Below are positions 26,241-34,651 of a DNA stretch of 64,000 nucleotides, one piece after another (position 1 is the stretch's first letter; every line of letters begins with the position of its first letter). The translations under genes were made by a program, and so were the position numbers. The notes beneath the pieces are model-generated. The model was given only the letters and a program-made list of their open reading frames with translations, searched no databases and was not told the DNA's origin. This DNA is from WS-11 sp964405235. GTDB taxonomy: Bacteria; Eisenbacteria; RBG-16-71-46. The stretch lies in contig CAYONG010000088.1 of NCBI GenBank assembly GCA_964405235.1, positions 1 through 64,000 on the forward strand, read 5' to 3'.

Positions 26241-27121
26241 ATGAGCTTGGCCGGTCAGCCCGCACGAGACATTGCAACTTTGAGGAGGATTTGCCATGCG
26301 GACAATGTCGTCCAGAGCAGCAGCCCCTGGTAAGTGCTCCAGCGACGGGCCTCCATCTATCTCACGTGGCTGCTGTTGCGCACCAGCCTCATGCCAAACC
26401 AGGGCACGCTGAGTTCCGTCGGTTGTGGTCTGTTGAGCGGAGTCCTGCTGGCGACGCGGCCCGCCGAAACCGCCATCGCCGGGCTCTCGCGTTCATGGCG
26501 CACGAACTGTTCGAAGGCGGACGGTGACATCGCGCGGTTCCGCAAGAGCTACTTCATCGTGGGGGTCTATCTCGACGAGCTCGGGCACGGCGTGGCTTTC
26601 GCCGGGATGTTCGCCGGGCTCGGGCTTCACGTCGCCGGGCGGACCCCGAGCGGAGAGGCGCTCATGGCAGTCCTGCTGACCTCCACACTGGGCGCGATGG
26701 CGATGGTGCTGTGCAGTCAGCACAAGAGTGCCGGCTTCCTCTTTAACGCCCAGAACGTGCTCGCACACCCCGAGAGCACCCCGCGCAGCCGGGCCGACGG
26801 GTGGTCGAGCGCGCTCACTCGCGACGTCATCCACCGCAGTTCGGCGGAGCGTCGGTGCCACCCGCGACTTGATCGTCCGCATGGGCGACCTCGCGCTGCA
26901 GCTCTCGGATTTCAGGGTCATGGTCGTGCTCGTGGGCACGATCCTCGAGCTGGCCAGGGGGAGTGACGCGTTCTTGGGGTGTGCTGTTCGGAGAGGCCGC
27001 TCTCCAGGGCGCGGTCTTCGTGGCCTTGGGGGCTCTTAGCGCGACCGTAAACGTAGAGTCGGAAGTGACGCGCCTCGACGCACTTGTGAAGGGGCGTGAC
27101 AACTCGGGGGAGCATCAATGA
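26241..27121 (+). pseudogene. Decayed CDP-alcohol phosphatidyltransferase (module A)
   Basis: The remnant opens with ARDIATLRRICHAD, then a TAA, then RRASIYLTWLLLRTSLMPNQ. After a small frameshift it continues with ADGDIARFRKSYFIVGVYLD and ELGHGVAFAGMFAGLGLHVA. Further frames carry DLALQLSDFRVMVVLVG and LSATVNVESEVTRLDALV. Each piece matches in order the intact paralogues at 32610-33509 and 51160-52056. At least one nonsense codon and three frameshifts make it non-functional. Its end overlaps the GT4 start by ATGA, as in module C. Confidence 0.85.
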
Positions 27122-28263
27122 GGATCATGCACATTTCTCGCGCGGCAGAAACGTTGTGGTGGCTCCTGACTCCAACCATGCAGGAACAAAAGCGGCGCGG
27201 GCATGAAGTAATCGTGTGCACCGAAGGCGCCGAGGCCGAGAAGATTCGGCAGCTGGGGTTTGAGGTCTTTACCCATGGCATGAAGCGCAGCATCAACCCG
27301 CTGATGGCGCTGCGGACCATCTGGCGCATCCGCCGGACGCTGCGAGCGCGACCCGTGGATGGCGTAATTTGCTACAACAAGCTCGGCGGGGTTGTGGGCA
27401 GGCTCGGTGCGTGGCTCGCCGGGACGCCCCGAGTGGGCTATTTCGCCCAGGGGCTCGCATGCGGGCCGGCCCAGGGCGTATTCGATTGGCGCTGGCGTTT
27501 CCAGGTCGAGAAGCTCCTCGCCCCGATCACCGACGCCGTTTTCGTCTTTAACGATTACGACGAGCGGCTTTCGCGGAAGACGTTGATGGCAAAGCGCCCC
27601 GATGGCGTGTTCCGGCTCCGGGGTATGGGCGTGGACCTTTCCCGCTTCGCCCCCGGTACCTATGCCGACATCCGGACCAGACTGGGGCGGGAGCTGGGCG
27701 TGGACGCCACGCACACGTTCGTGCTGTGCGCTGCGCGGCTCATTGCCGATAAGGGCATCCTCGACTTCGTCGAAGCCGCAAGGCAGGTCTGCAGGACGCG
27801 GCAAGACGCGGTGTTCCTGCTCGCCGGCAGGGGCCCACTGCTCGAGACGGTTCGGCATATGGTTGACACGGCCGGCGTCGGCGCCCAGGTCAAAGTGCTA
27901 GGATGGCGGAACGACATGAACGACCTGATGAAGGCTGCGGATGTATTCGTGCTCCCCTCTTACTACATGGAGGGCCTGCCGGTATCTATCCTCGAGGCCA
28001 TGGCGTGCGGCAAGCCAGTCGTGACTACGCGCCACAAGGGCTGCGAGGATGCGGTGGTGGACGGCGAGACCGCGTTCCTCGTTCCGGTCAAGCAGCCTGC
28101 GCAGCTGGCGGAGAAGCTCCTGACCCTGCTCTCGGACCCTGGCATGCGCGAGCGTATGGGCCTTGCGGGACGACGGAGGGCGGAGGAGAGGTTCGAGATC
28201 AGCGATTGCACGCGCGAGGTGGTTGAGGCGATGGAGCGTGCAATTGCGCGGCCTCGATCCTAG
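27118..28263 (+). CDS. Glycosyltransferase family 4 (module A)
   Basis: The 381-residue GT-B enzyme has an N-terminal acceptor domain (MRIMHISRAAETLWW, GFEVFTHGMKRSINPL) and a donor domain. The GT4 signature is EGLPVSILEAMACGKPVVTT, with the Glu-x7-Glu pair. It should transfer a sugar from a nucleotide-sugar at the cytoplasmic membrane face. It is paralogous to 49983-51167 and to the truncated 32412-32570. In all three places it follows a CDP-alcohol phosphotransferase gene, so the two probably work on one lipid-linked or phosphodiester-linked acceptor. Here the partner is a pseudogene. The start overlaps its stop (ATGA). Confidence 0.9.
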   Translation: MRIMHISRAAETLWWLLTPTMQEQKRRGHEVIVCTEGAEAEKIRQLGFEVFTHGMKRSINPLMALRTIWRIRRTLRARPVDGVICYNKLGGVVGRLGAWLAGTPRVGYFAQGLACGPAQGVFDWRWRFQVEKLLAPITDAVFVFNDYDERLSRKTLMAKRPDGVFRLRGMGVDLSRFAPGTYADIRTRLGRELGVDATHTFVLCAARLIADKGILDFVEAARQVCRTRQDAVFLLAGRGPLLETVRHMVDTAGVGAQVKVLGWRNDMNDLMKAADVFVLPSYYMEGLPVSILEAMACGKPVVTTRHKGCEDAVVDGETAFLVPVKQPAQLAEKLLTLLSDPGMRERMGLAGRRRAEERFEISDCTREVVEAMERAIARPRS

Positions 28264-28274
28264 CCGGCTGCGGG

Positions 28275-28378
28275 CCAATGAGCGCCTCCAGAAGCGCAGG
28301 ATTGGCGTGCTGGGCGTCCTTCTAAACCAGATCGATCGGGGGCCCGGCGGCGAGACGCTCAAATACGATCAATACTAA
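28275..28378 (+). pseudogene. C-terminal scrap of a BY-kinase (module A)
   Basis: The frame reads ANERLQKRRIGVLGVLLNQI, then DRGPGGETLKYDQY and stop. This corresponds to the C-terminus of the intact kinases (RGIQLLGMVLNQVDFRHAD plus a Tyr tail). It starts about ten bases after the GT4 stop, so Wzz and most of the kinase were deleted in module A. Confidence 0.65.
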
Positions 28379-28629
28379 TATCGTCACCCCTCTTACCCCC
28401 GCAAGCGGGCGACCCACACGCCCGACTGCCCAGCCGCACGAGATCCAGGGGACTTCATCGACCAAGCACACCGAGGCGGTGCCCTCGCGATGCCGCAGAA
28501 CGCGGAGGGCGAGGAGCAGAGCGATCTGGAACGCTCCCTCGGGATTCGCGAGGCGCGGCCAATCGGCACCCGCTCCAGGGGGGCGGGCGAGCAGGGCAAC
28601 GGAGTGAGGATCCGGTAGGAGCCATCAAT
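28379..28629. other. Gap before wzy (module A)
   Basis: No gene is recognised. A clear SD (aggag) lies just before the wzy ATG at 28630. The stretch may be residue of deleted module genes. Confidence 0.3.
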
Positions 28630-29982
28630 ATGTTGCGCAGCAAGCTGGGCGCTTGGGAGCTGTACCTCGTAATCGTGGTCTGCCTCACGCCTGTGTACGT
28701 GCCCCCCGGCCCGGGGCGGACAGCGATCGTCGACACTGTGAATGCGAGTGCCCTGGTGGCCTTCACAGTCTTGTGGCTGGCGACGGGGCGGTCCGTGCAA
28801 GTGCCATTCATCGGCCCCATGTTTCTCATTTTCGTGGGCAGTGTGTTGGCCACGTTCAACGCGGCGAACCCAGGGGCGGCCATCTACACGCTGATCCAGG
28901 ACGCGTATCTCTACGTTTGCTTCGTGATGCTCGTGAACCTCCTGAGCAAGCGTGGTGACTTCCGCGGATTGCGCCTGATCTGGGTGCTCGTGGCAAGTGC
29001 GATCTCGATCATCGGAATCGTCCAGGTCGTCACGCACGGGCATGCCTCTCTCCTGGACGTGATCAAGCCCAAGGGCTTCAGGGCCCTGGGAACCTTTGAT
29101 CAGCCGGACACCCTGTCAGACTACCTGGTCATGAGCATCTTCATGGTCCTGAGCCTCAACGAGGAGGTCGGCCGCATGGTGAGATGGAGCGCGATCGCGA
29201 TCATTGGCATCGGGCTCGTCGCCACGAAGGCCAACGGAGGGATCATTGCGCTGATGAGCGGGCTGATCGCCTGGACCCTCGTGAGGGCCTGGACCAAACG
29301 GGTTTCGTACACCAGGCTCGTCGCCGGGGCTCTTTTCGCGCTCAGCGTGGGCCTTGTCGCCGTGTGGCTGGTCGAAGGCGTGGGAGTGGGTTCCAGCCAG
29401 ATCAAGCAGCTTCAGGCCAACAGCATCCTCGGAAGGATGAGTCACAGCTCCGAGGGTCGCATGAAGATCTGGGGGACACTCTGGCGCCGCTACTTGAACA
29501 ACCCGCTCGGCATCGGCCCGGGCAACAGCCGCTGGCAGGTCCTCACGATCGAGGAGCGCGTGCGTCCCACCGTCGGCCCAACCGAGACCTTTGATTCCGG
29601 TGCCGATCCTTTCGTTTCGAAGGAGGCCCACAACGACTACGTTTCCTACCTAATCGAACGTGGACCTCTGGCCCTGCTGGGCTTGCTGATCCTCAAGTTT
29701 CAGGTTTTTGGCCGGATCACGCAATGGTGGAGAGGGCGCGCGGGTAGTTCGCGGAGTCGGGTCCGGGGGGGGCCGCTCGCGGCGGCGACCTTCGGAGCCT
29801 GGGTGGCTTCTTGGGTCAATTCCAACACGATCGAGACCCTGCATTTCCGGCACGTCTGGCTATTCCTCGCCATGGTGTACGCGCTTGGGACGATGGGGGG
29901 GGACGCGCGTCGGACGCAGCCGGGTGAACCTTCGGGAGAGATACCTGTGCCGGCAGGCACGCGCGGTGTCGGGACGTCATGA
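28630..29982 (+). CDS. O-antigen polymerase/ligase-like Wzy (module A)
   Basis: The 450-residue integral membrane protein has about ten to twelve hydrophobic segments (for example LVIVVCLTPVYV, FVMLVNLLSKRG, LVAGALFALSVGLVAVWLVE). The Wzy_C region has the conserved GIGPGNSRWQ and AHNDYVSYLIERGPLALLGL. It should polymerise lipid-linked repeat units at the periplasmic face, or ligate them. Paralogues are 58806-60122 (intact) and 37527-38227 (dead). The stop overlaps the truncated flippase start (ATGA). Since its kinase, Wzz and Wzx partners here are destroyed, it is either relying on module B/C proteins or beginning to decay. Confidence 0.88.
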   Translation: MLRSKLGAWELYLVIVVCLTPVYVPPGPGRTAIVDTVNASALVAFTVLWLATGRSVQVPFIGPMFLIFVGSVLATFNAANPGAAIYTLIQDAYLYVCFVMLVNLLSKRGDFRGLRLIWVLVASAISIIGIVQVVTHGHASLLDVIKPKGFRALGTFDQPDTLSDYLVMSIFMVLSLNEEVGRMVRWSAIAIIGIGLVATKANGGIIALMSGLIAWTLVRAWTKRVSYTRLVAGALFALSVGLVAVWLVEGVGVGSSQIKQLQANSILGRMSHSSEGRMKIWGTLWRRYLNNPLGIGPGNSRWQVLTIEERVRPTVGPTETFDSGADPFVSKEAHNDYVSYLIERGPLALLGLLILKFQVFGRITQWWRGRAGSSRSRVRGGPLAAATFGAWVASWVNSNTIETLHFRHVWLFLAMVYALGTMGGDARRTQPGEPSGEIPVPAGTRGVGTS

Positions 29983-30170
29983 GCGCGCACGTCCACAAGG
30001 AACCTGTCAGCCCGGACAGGGAGGCGACCCGGGCCGAGCACGCGACCGCGACAGTAATCGGGCGCAGCAATTGGTTCCGCTTGAGTTCGCAGATTCTGAG
30101 CTGGCCCTGCTCATTAGTGGTGACCGTGACCGTGCCGCTGGCTTTCGACGGGCTAAATTGCTTCGCCTGA
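29979..30170 (+). pseudogene. Truncated Wzx flippase (module A)
   Basis: The frame starts at the ATGA overlap with wzy and encodes TRAEHATATVIGRSNWFRLS and SQIL, the N-terminus of the intact flippase at 60119 (LGTATVVGRSFSFRLGSQIL). Similarity ends at about residue 45, and the frame then runs into the palindromic element at 30162. Confidence 0.8.
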
Positions 30171-30291
30171 TTCGGAGATGTTCGGCTGCGGTTGGGGGGG
30201 GACACCCTCCGTCGCGGGGACCCCGCTTCGCGGCCCCACTCGTCGGGTGCCCCCCCAACCTCCGCCTCGGATCTTCGCCGAATCAGGCGAA
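30162..30291. repeat. 130-bp imperfect palindrome
   Basis: Outer arms ttcgcctgattcgg (30162-30175) and ccgaatcaggcgaa (30278-30291) are perfect over 14 bp. Inner arms ggttggggggg (30190-30200) and cccccccaacc (30250-30260) are perfect over 11 bp, with partial pairing elsewhere. It has no ORF. It could be a MITE-like or REP-like element, or a long hairpin terminator. It sits exactly where the flippase was truncated. Confidence 0.75.
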
Positions 30292-30300
30292 ACCAATCAG

Positions 30301-30345
30301 GTGTTTCGGATCATCATGAACACCCAGACCGGGATCGTGAACACC
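30301..30345 (+). repeat. IS21-like terminal repeat, copy 1
   Basis: The sequence gtgtttcggatcatcatgaa continues with two atcrtgaacacc units, the pattern of multiple terminal repeats in IS21-group elements. A similar end lies at 32376-32422 in the same orientation. Confidence 0.55.
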
Positions 30346-30374
30346 GGCTTGGGTCAAGTGGTGTGTAGACGGCA

Positions 30375-30690
30375 TCAGGCGGCGGCCCGCTGATTCGGCT
30401 TCGTGAGCTTCACTCCGTCCTCGAACACGACGCCGCGGTAGACCTCGGCGGCCCGGTGCGGCACGTCGATCTTGCGGAACCGCTGCTTGGCGATGAGCAG
30501 CAGGCGCCAGATCATCGCCGTCGCGTTCTCGGTCTTCTTGAACCGCTTCGCGGCATCGGTGCGCAAGCGCACCGCCGCGAACGAGCTCTCCACCACATTC
30601 GTGGTCCGCAGGTGCTTCCAGTGCCGCTTCGGGAAGTCGTAGAACGCCACCATCCGCTCCCAGTTCTTCTCGAGGATCTTGACCGCCCGC
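30375..30690 (-). pseudogene. C-terminal fragment of an IS256-family (mutator) transposase
   Basis: The minus frame reads CPRAVKILEKNWERMVAFYD, FPKRHWKHLRTTNVVESSFA, AVRLRTDAAKRFKKTENATA and MIWRLLLIAKQRFRKID. This is the C-terminal part of IS256 transposases including the catalytic Glu in NVVESSFA. The first two-thirds of the gene is missing. Confidence 0.8.
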
Positions 30691-30777
30691 GGGCACGTGG
30701 GAGTGGAGCGCGCGGTGGGGCGAGTACGCGCCGGGTGCTCGCGGCTCAAGCGAGCGCAATCGTCCTGGAGCGCGGCG

Positions 30778-32187
30778 TCAGGCCGTGGGCCCGGGTTTGC
30801 GCGTACGCGATTTCTTATGCTTTGACGCCTTCGATGATCTCGCGCTGTCCGCCGATCGCGCCGTCGCGCCGCGCACCCGTCCTCGCCCGACCCCGACGTG
30901 CGTCATCCCGGCCGCCTCGACTTCCTCGGGATCGTAGATGTTTCGTAGGTCGCACAGCACGGGTCTGCGCATCAGGCGCCCGAGCCGCGCCAGGTCAATG
31001 TCCCGGAACTCGTTCCACTCAGTGACGATGGCCACCGCGTCCGCACCGCGAGCCGCGTCGTAGGCGTCGTCCGCGAACTCCACCCCGCGGAACCCGGAGC
31101 GTTGACGGATGTGCGGCATCGCGACGGGGTCGAAAGCTCGGACCCGGACACCCCGGCGTCTCAGCCCGGCGATGATCGAGAGCGCGGGGGATTCGCGCAG
31201 GTCGTCAGTGTTGGGCTTGAACGCAAGCCCCAGGACACCCACCCGCTTGCCGCGGGGAGCGCCGATGGCCCGCACGATCTTGTCAACCATGCGCTTCATT
31301 TGGTACGCATTGGCCGCGATCGTGGCGTCGACGATGCCGGTCCGAACCCCGGCCGCCCGGGCGAAGGATGAGAGAGCCAGCGCATCTTTGGGGAAGCACG
31401 AGCCACCGTAGCCGGGGCCCGCGTGGAGGAACTTGCTCCCGATCCGCCGATCCATCCCCATCCCCTTTGCGACGGTCTTCACGTCGGCCCCGAGCGCCTC
31501 GCAGAGGTTGGCGATCTCGTTGATAAACGAGATCTTGGTCGCCAGGAAGGAGTTCGATGCGTACTTGATGAGCTCGGCCGTCTCGAGCGTCGTGATCACC
31601 ATCGGTGTCTCGAGGAGGAACAGTGGATTGTGGATCTTGCGCAGGATGGTCGCCGCCCGCTTGCTCTCGGCGCCGATCACGATTCGGTCAGGCCGCATGA
31701 AGGTCTCGATCGCCGAACCCTCACGCAGGAATTCCGGATTGGACGCCACGTCGAACTCGGCGCCGCGTGGGGCGTAGCGCCGAATGTGACCCGAAAGCGC
31801 GCGAGCTGTGCCCACGGGCGCCGTGCTCTTCTGCACGACCAGCTTGTACCCGTCGAGGTTCTGAGCCACGGCGCGAGCCACGGCGTAGATCGCGCTGGTG
31901 TCGGCGCTGCCGTCGGCACCTGGAGGGGTACCAACCGTGATGAACACGACTCGGGATCCCTTGAGCGCGCCTCGGAGATCACTCGAGAAGCGGAGGCGCT
32001 GTTCCTTCACATTGCGTGCGACCATCTCGGGGAGGCCGGGCTCGAAAAAGGGCAAGTCGAGGGCGGTGAGGCGCTCGATCTTCCCATCGTCATTGTCCAC
32101 ACAGGTGACGGTATTGCCGAAGTCGGCCAGGCAGGCGCCGGTGACGAGACCCACATAGCCAGTGCCGACGACGGTAATCGAGTGCAA
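30778..32187 (-). CDS. ugd: UDP-glucose 6-dehydrogenase
   Basis: The 469-residue enzyme oxidises UDP-glucose to UDP-glucuronate with two NAD+. I chose a TTG start at 32187 because ggaaagga lies eight bases upstream and the protein then begins directly with MHSITVVGTGYVGLVTG. An ATG at 32238 would add an unrelated extension. Motifs include Rossmann GTGYVG, KSTAPVGT, SNPEFLREGSAI and catalytic Cys264 in GPGYGGSCFPKD. A basic, Ser/Lys-rich C-terminal tail (SSKASKHKKSRTRK) extends beyond the usual end. With the decarboxylase-like enzyme at 24 kb it supplies UDP-GlcA and UDP-xylose. It is flanked by IS ends. Confidence 0.93.
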   Translation of the reverse strand: MHSITVVGTGYVGLVTGACLADFGNTVTCVDNDDGKIERLTALDLPFFEPGLPEMVARNVKEQRLRFSSDLRGALKGSRVVFITVGTPPGADGSADTSAIYAVARAVAQNLDGYKLVVQKSTAPVGTARALSGHIRRYAPRGAEFDVASNPEFLREGSAIETFMRPDRIVIGAESKRAATILRKIHNPLFLLETPMVITTLETAELIKYASNSFLATKISFINEIANLCEALGADVKTVAKGMGMDRRIGSKFLHAGPGYGGSCFPKDALALSSFARAAGVRTGIVDATIAANAYQMKRMVDKIVRAIGAPRGKRVGVLGLAFKPNTDDLRESPALSIIAGLRRRGVRVRAFDPVAMPHIRQRSGFRGVEFADDAYDAARGADAVAIVTEWNEFRDIDLARLGRLMRRPVLCDLRNIYDPEEVEAAGMTHVGVGRGRVRGATARSADSARSSKASKHKKSRTRKPGPTA

Positions 32188-32375
32188 GTCGAGTCCTTTC
32201 CGCGAAGCAACTGGACGGCCAGTGCGGTCGTGCGCCACACACCAAGGCGCGCGACTCGCGCAGTCGACAATCGAATCAGGTTAGGGATTCACGCGTAGGC
32301 CGTCAAGCACCCGCTGCGATTCTGCGACTCAGAAGCTGGGGGGAAGGGACGACGGCCGAGGAACGCGGATCAGGC

Positions 32376-32422
32376 GCGTGTTTCGAACCATCGTGAACAC
32401 CTGGATCGGCCATAGTGAACAT
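32376..32422 (+). repeat. IS21-like terminal repeat, copy 2
   Basis: The sequence starts gcgtgtttcgaaccatcgtg and includes a second gtgaaca unit. It is similar to 30301-30345 (about 20 of 24 positions in the core) and truncates the GT4 remnant at its inner edge. Confidence 0.55.
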
Positions 32423-32570
32423 CGAAGCCGGCCTTCCGATGCTGCTCGGCCTGCGGGGATTCCTGCACACAGACGAAGACCTCATGGCCGAGCTTCCTCT
32501 GAGCGTTCATGCTGGGGATCAAGAACGCGCGAATCGTCTCGGCCGACCGTGATACATGCGGGATCCTCAT
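32412..32570 (-). pseudogene. Truncated GT4 glycosyltransferase (module B)
   Basis: It encodes MRIPHVSRSAETIRAFLIPS, MNAQRKLGHEVFVCVQESPQ and AEQHRKAGFDVH, matching the first ~52 residues of the other two GT4s. It then stops at the IS21-like end. It lies 39 bases after the CDP-alcohol phosphotransferase, keeping the module order. Confidence 0.85.
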
Positions 32571-32609
32571 CGCAAGACCTCACGGCGGCGGGCGGAGCGA
32601 GGATAAAGC

Positions 32610-33509
32610 TCAGTCCCGGCGGGTGGCGTCATCTCGTCTCTGGATGAGGGCTTCCAGCCGCAGGCATTCCGACTCGACATTTACGCTGTAGTTGATCCAG
32701 ATCAGCCCCAACAGCACGGTTGCCTGCATGAGCGCTTCGAAAAAGAAAACGCCGGTGAGGAACCGGCGGTCGCCCGTAGCCGCTTCGACGACGAGCCCCG
32801 CCGTGACGAGCGGCAACATGACGGAGTAGTCTGAGAAAAGCAGGACCCCGTCCCGCACCCGGCCGATGAGCCGTTCGACCGCGCTGCCGGAGGCCTGGGC
32901 ATGAGCCTCCCGGGTCCGGTTAGTGGCCTGGCGTGTGAGGATGTGCAGGCCATGAGTGCGGCGCTGCGTGGGGAGCAGCTCCGGCTGCGTCAATACGCTC
33001 CTAGCGAACAAGAGGAAGCCCACGTTCTTGTTCTGGTTCCCGATCACCATTGCGAGGGCGCCCACGGCGGCCGTCCCCAGCACCGCGATGATGGCGTCCG
33101 CGCGCTGCGCGTGCTTGGCGAGATGCAGGCCCAGCCCCACGAAGATGCCGCCGTACACGATCGAATGGCCCAGTTCGTCCAGGTAGACACCCGCCAGGGA
33201 GTAGATCTTGCGGAACCGGGCGATGTCCCCATCGACCTTGTCGAGAAGAAAGTGGGCCACCAATGCGATCGCGCCCCACAGGGCGATCCACGCCGGGTGT
33301 GCCGCGAGCAGGCACGTGCCCAAGAATGCAAAGGCCACGGTGACCATGGTCACCTGGTTCGGCCTGACCCGGGTATGGAGAAGAATCCAGGTGATGTAGA
33401 TCGAGACCCTTCGACTCGACGCGTACCAGAAGCGACTGTCCTTGGAGAGCTTGCCCGTATGGCAGATGGCCCTCAGGGTCGCAATGTCCGGAACCGACGA
33501 ATGTATCAT
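32610..33509 (-). CDS. CDP-alcohol phosphatidyltransferase family protein (module B)
   Basis: I place the start at ATG 33509 (MIHSSVPDIATLRAICHTGK), because the paralogue at 52056 begins MAQRTIPDIATLKEICH. An ATG at 33524 lies almost on top of a ggagagg SD and remains possible. The protein has about six hydrophobic helices. The family motif D-x2-DG-x2-AR-x8-G-x3-D-x3-D is present as LDKVDGDIARFRKIYSLAGV plus YLDELGH, so the final Asp is His. These membrane enzymes transfer a phospho-alcohol from a CDP-alcohol. The product here is unknown. A phosphodiester-linked glycan anchor or repeat-unit decoration is a guess. Confidence 0.85.
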   Translation of the reverse strand: MIHSSVPDIATLRAICHTGKLSKDSRFWYASSRRVSIYITWILLHTRVRPNQVTMVTVAFAFLGTCLLAAHPAWIALWGAIALVAHFLLDKVDGDIARFRKIYSLAGVYLDELGHSIVYGGIFVGLGLHLAKHAQRADAIIAVLGTAAVGALAMVIGNQNKNVGFLLFARSVLTQPELLPTQRRTHGLHILTRQATNRTREAHAQASGSAVERLIGRVRDGVLLFSDYSVMLPLVTAGLVVEAATGDRRFLTGVFFFEALMQATVLLGLIWINYSVNVESECLRLEALIQRRDDATRRD

Positions 33510-34651
33510 TCTTGGCGCGTGCATCCTCTCCCGGTGAACCGCGTTCCTTTTCATCTTGGCATAATTGGGGTCGGTCGCGCGACTTGGGGGTCCCGACACC
33601 GCGCGCCCGAGCCCCCGGTCGTTCTCCAACTTCCCGCCACCTGCGAACCAGGTCCTGGCGAGACCACGACAATGTCGCTTCGAGTGGGATCCGGGCCACG
33701 AGATCCGGATTCACGCGGGGAAACGCGCACCAGGAAGCCGACACTGGCCAGGTCACGGGGCTCGGCGTCGGGCATCGAAATCCCCGGCCCTGCCCGGCGG
33801 GCAACGCCAACGCGGGGCCAGTTGCGCGATATCGGGCGGTTCCGGATCGGAGGATGCGAGTTGCAAGCCCCATGACCCGGCCCGCCACCGTCGTTCCGTG
33901 CATGAACCTAGCATTGTATCGTGTTAGCGGCGATTGACTCGCCCAGTTCATGTGACGTAAACTCTAAACTCCGAGGGCCGTCTGGGACAATGGAGCACCG
34001 TTTTTCACGCCTGCGCCATCTGCCGTTCCATCAAAGCGCGCGCGAGGATAGCCGGTTCGGCTTCACCTGAGGACCCCAAAGGGTCGGGACGTGTTTCGCG
34101 TTTCCCCCGCCATCGTGAAGGACGGGCATCTGTGGACCGTGAGTCCGGTCCTCTCGGGTCGTTTTCCATCCACCCATGGGCCTGAGTTCCCACTGACGGA
34201 CGCGTCGAGCATCGAAGGACTTGGTGTGCTTCCCGACCGGTATCCAGGACGGGGGCTGGGGGAAGATTGGCCCGGATGGCGATCGGGATCCCCAGCCAGC
34301 TCGAGTTGGTCCCGCCTTCCCCGGCCGGGAGTGCTGATCGGAGCGAGGGGCAAGGCATGATGAGGCTGGCTTCTGTACTCTCGCGAGTGGCGTTGACTAC
34401 GACGGGCCACTGGGTTGCCTCGGTCGCCCCTCAGCTCACGATCGGCCGCCTTGGACCGGTCGCCAGTTGGGAAATCAGCGCACTTCGCTCCTACGAGTAT
34501 TACTCCTCCTCTCCTGCTCCCAAGCCGGCTACGGACCTGGCCTCCATGAGGCAAAAATCGAGGACCCGACCCGCGTCAGAGGTGACCGCGTCGACGTGCC
34601 GCGGCGTGGCTTCTGACCGGGCGGACCGAACGATGAAAGGGTTTTGATCCA
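33510..34651. other. 1.1-kb intergenic region of module B
   Basis: It separates the minus-strand CDP-alcohol enzyme from plus-strand wzz. In module C this position holds IS remnants, the outer-membrane barrel and Wza. Here neither is found, only an IS3-like end (33932-33964). A minus frame ending ILARALMERQMAQA at 34005 looks like a protein C-terminus I cannot identify. Divergent promoters must lie here, but I cannot place them. Confidence 0.4.
33932..33964 (+). repeat. IS end-like repeat, copy 2
   Basis: This has the same 33-base sequence as 23550-23582 with three mismatches (gattgactcgccca...gtgacgtaaactc) and the same orientation. No transposase is attached, so it is a solo IS end. Confidence 0.65.

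Noticed and set aside
27118..28263. Complete PEP-CTERM/exosortase system suggested by the DUF3473 deacetylase and ExeA-like ATPase
   Set aside because: No exosortase (XrtA-like) gene and no PEP-CTERM tail (PEP plus helix plus Arg cluster) is present. The secreted proteins instead carry FlgD/type-A-like tails.
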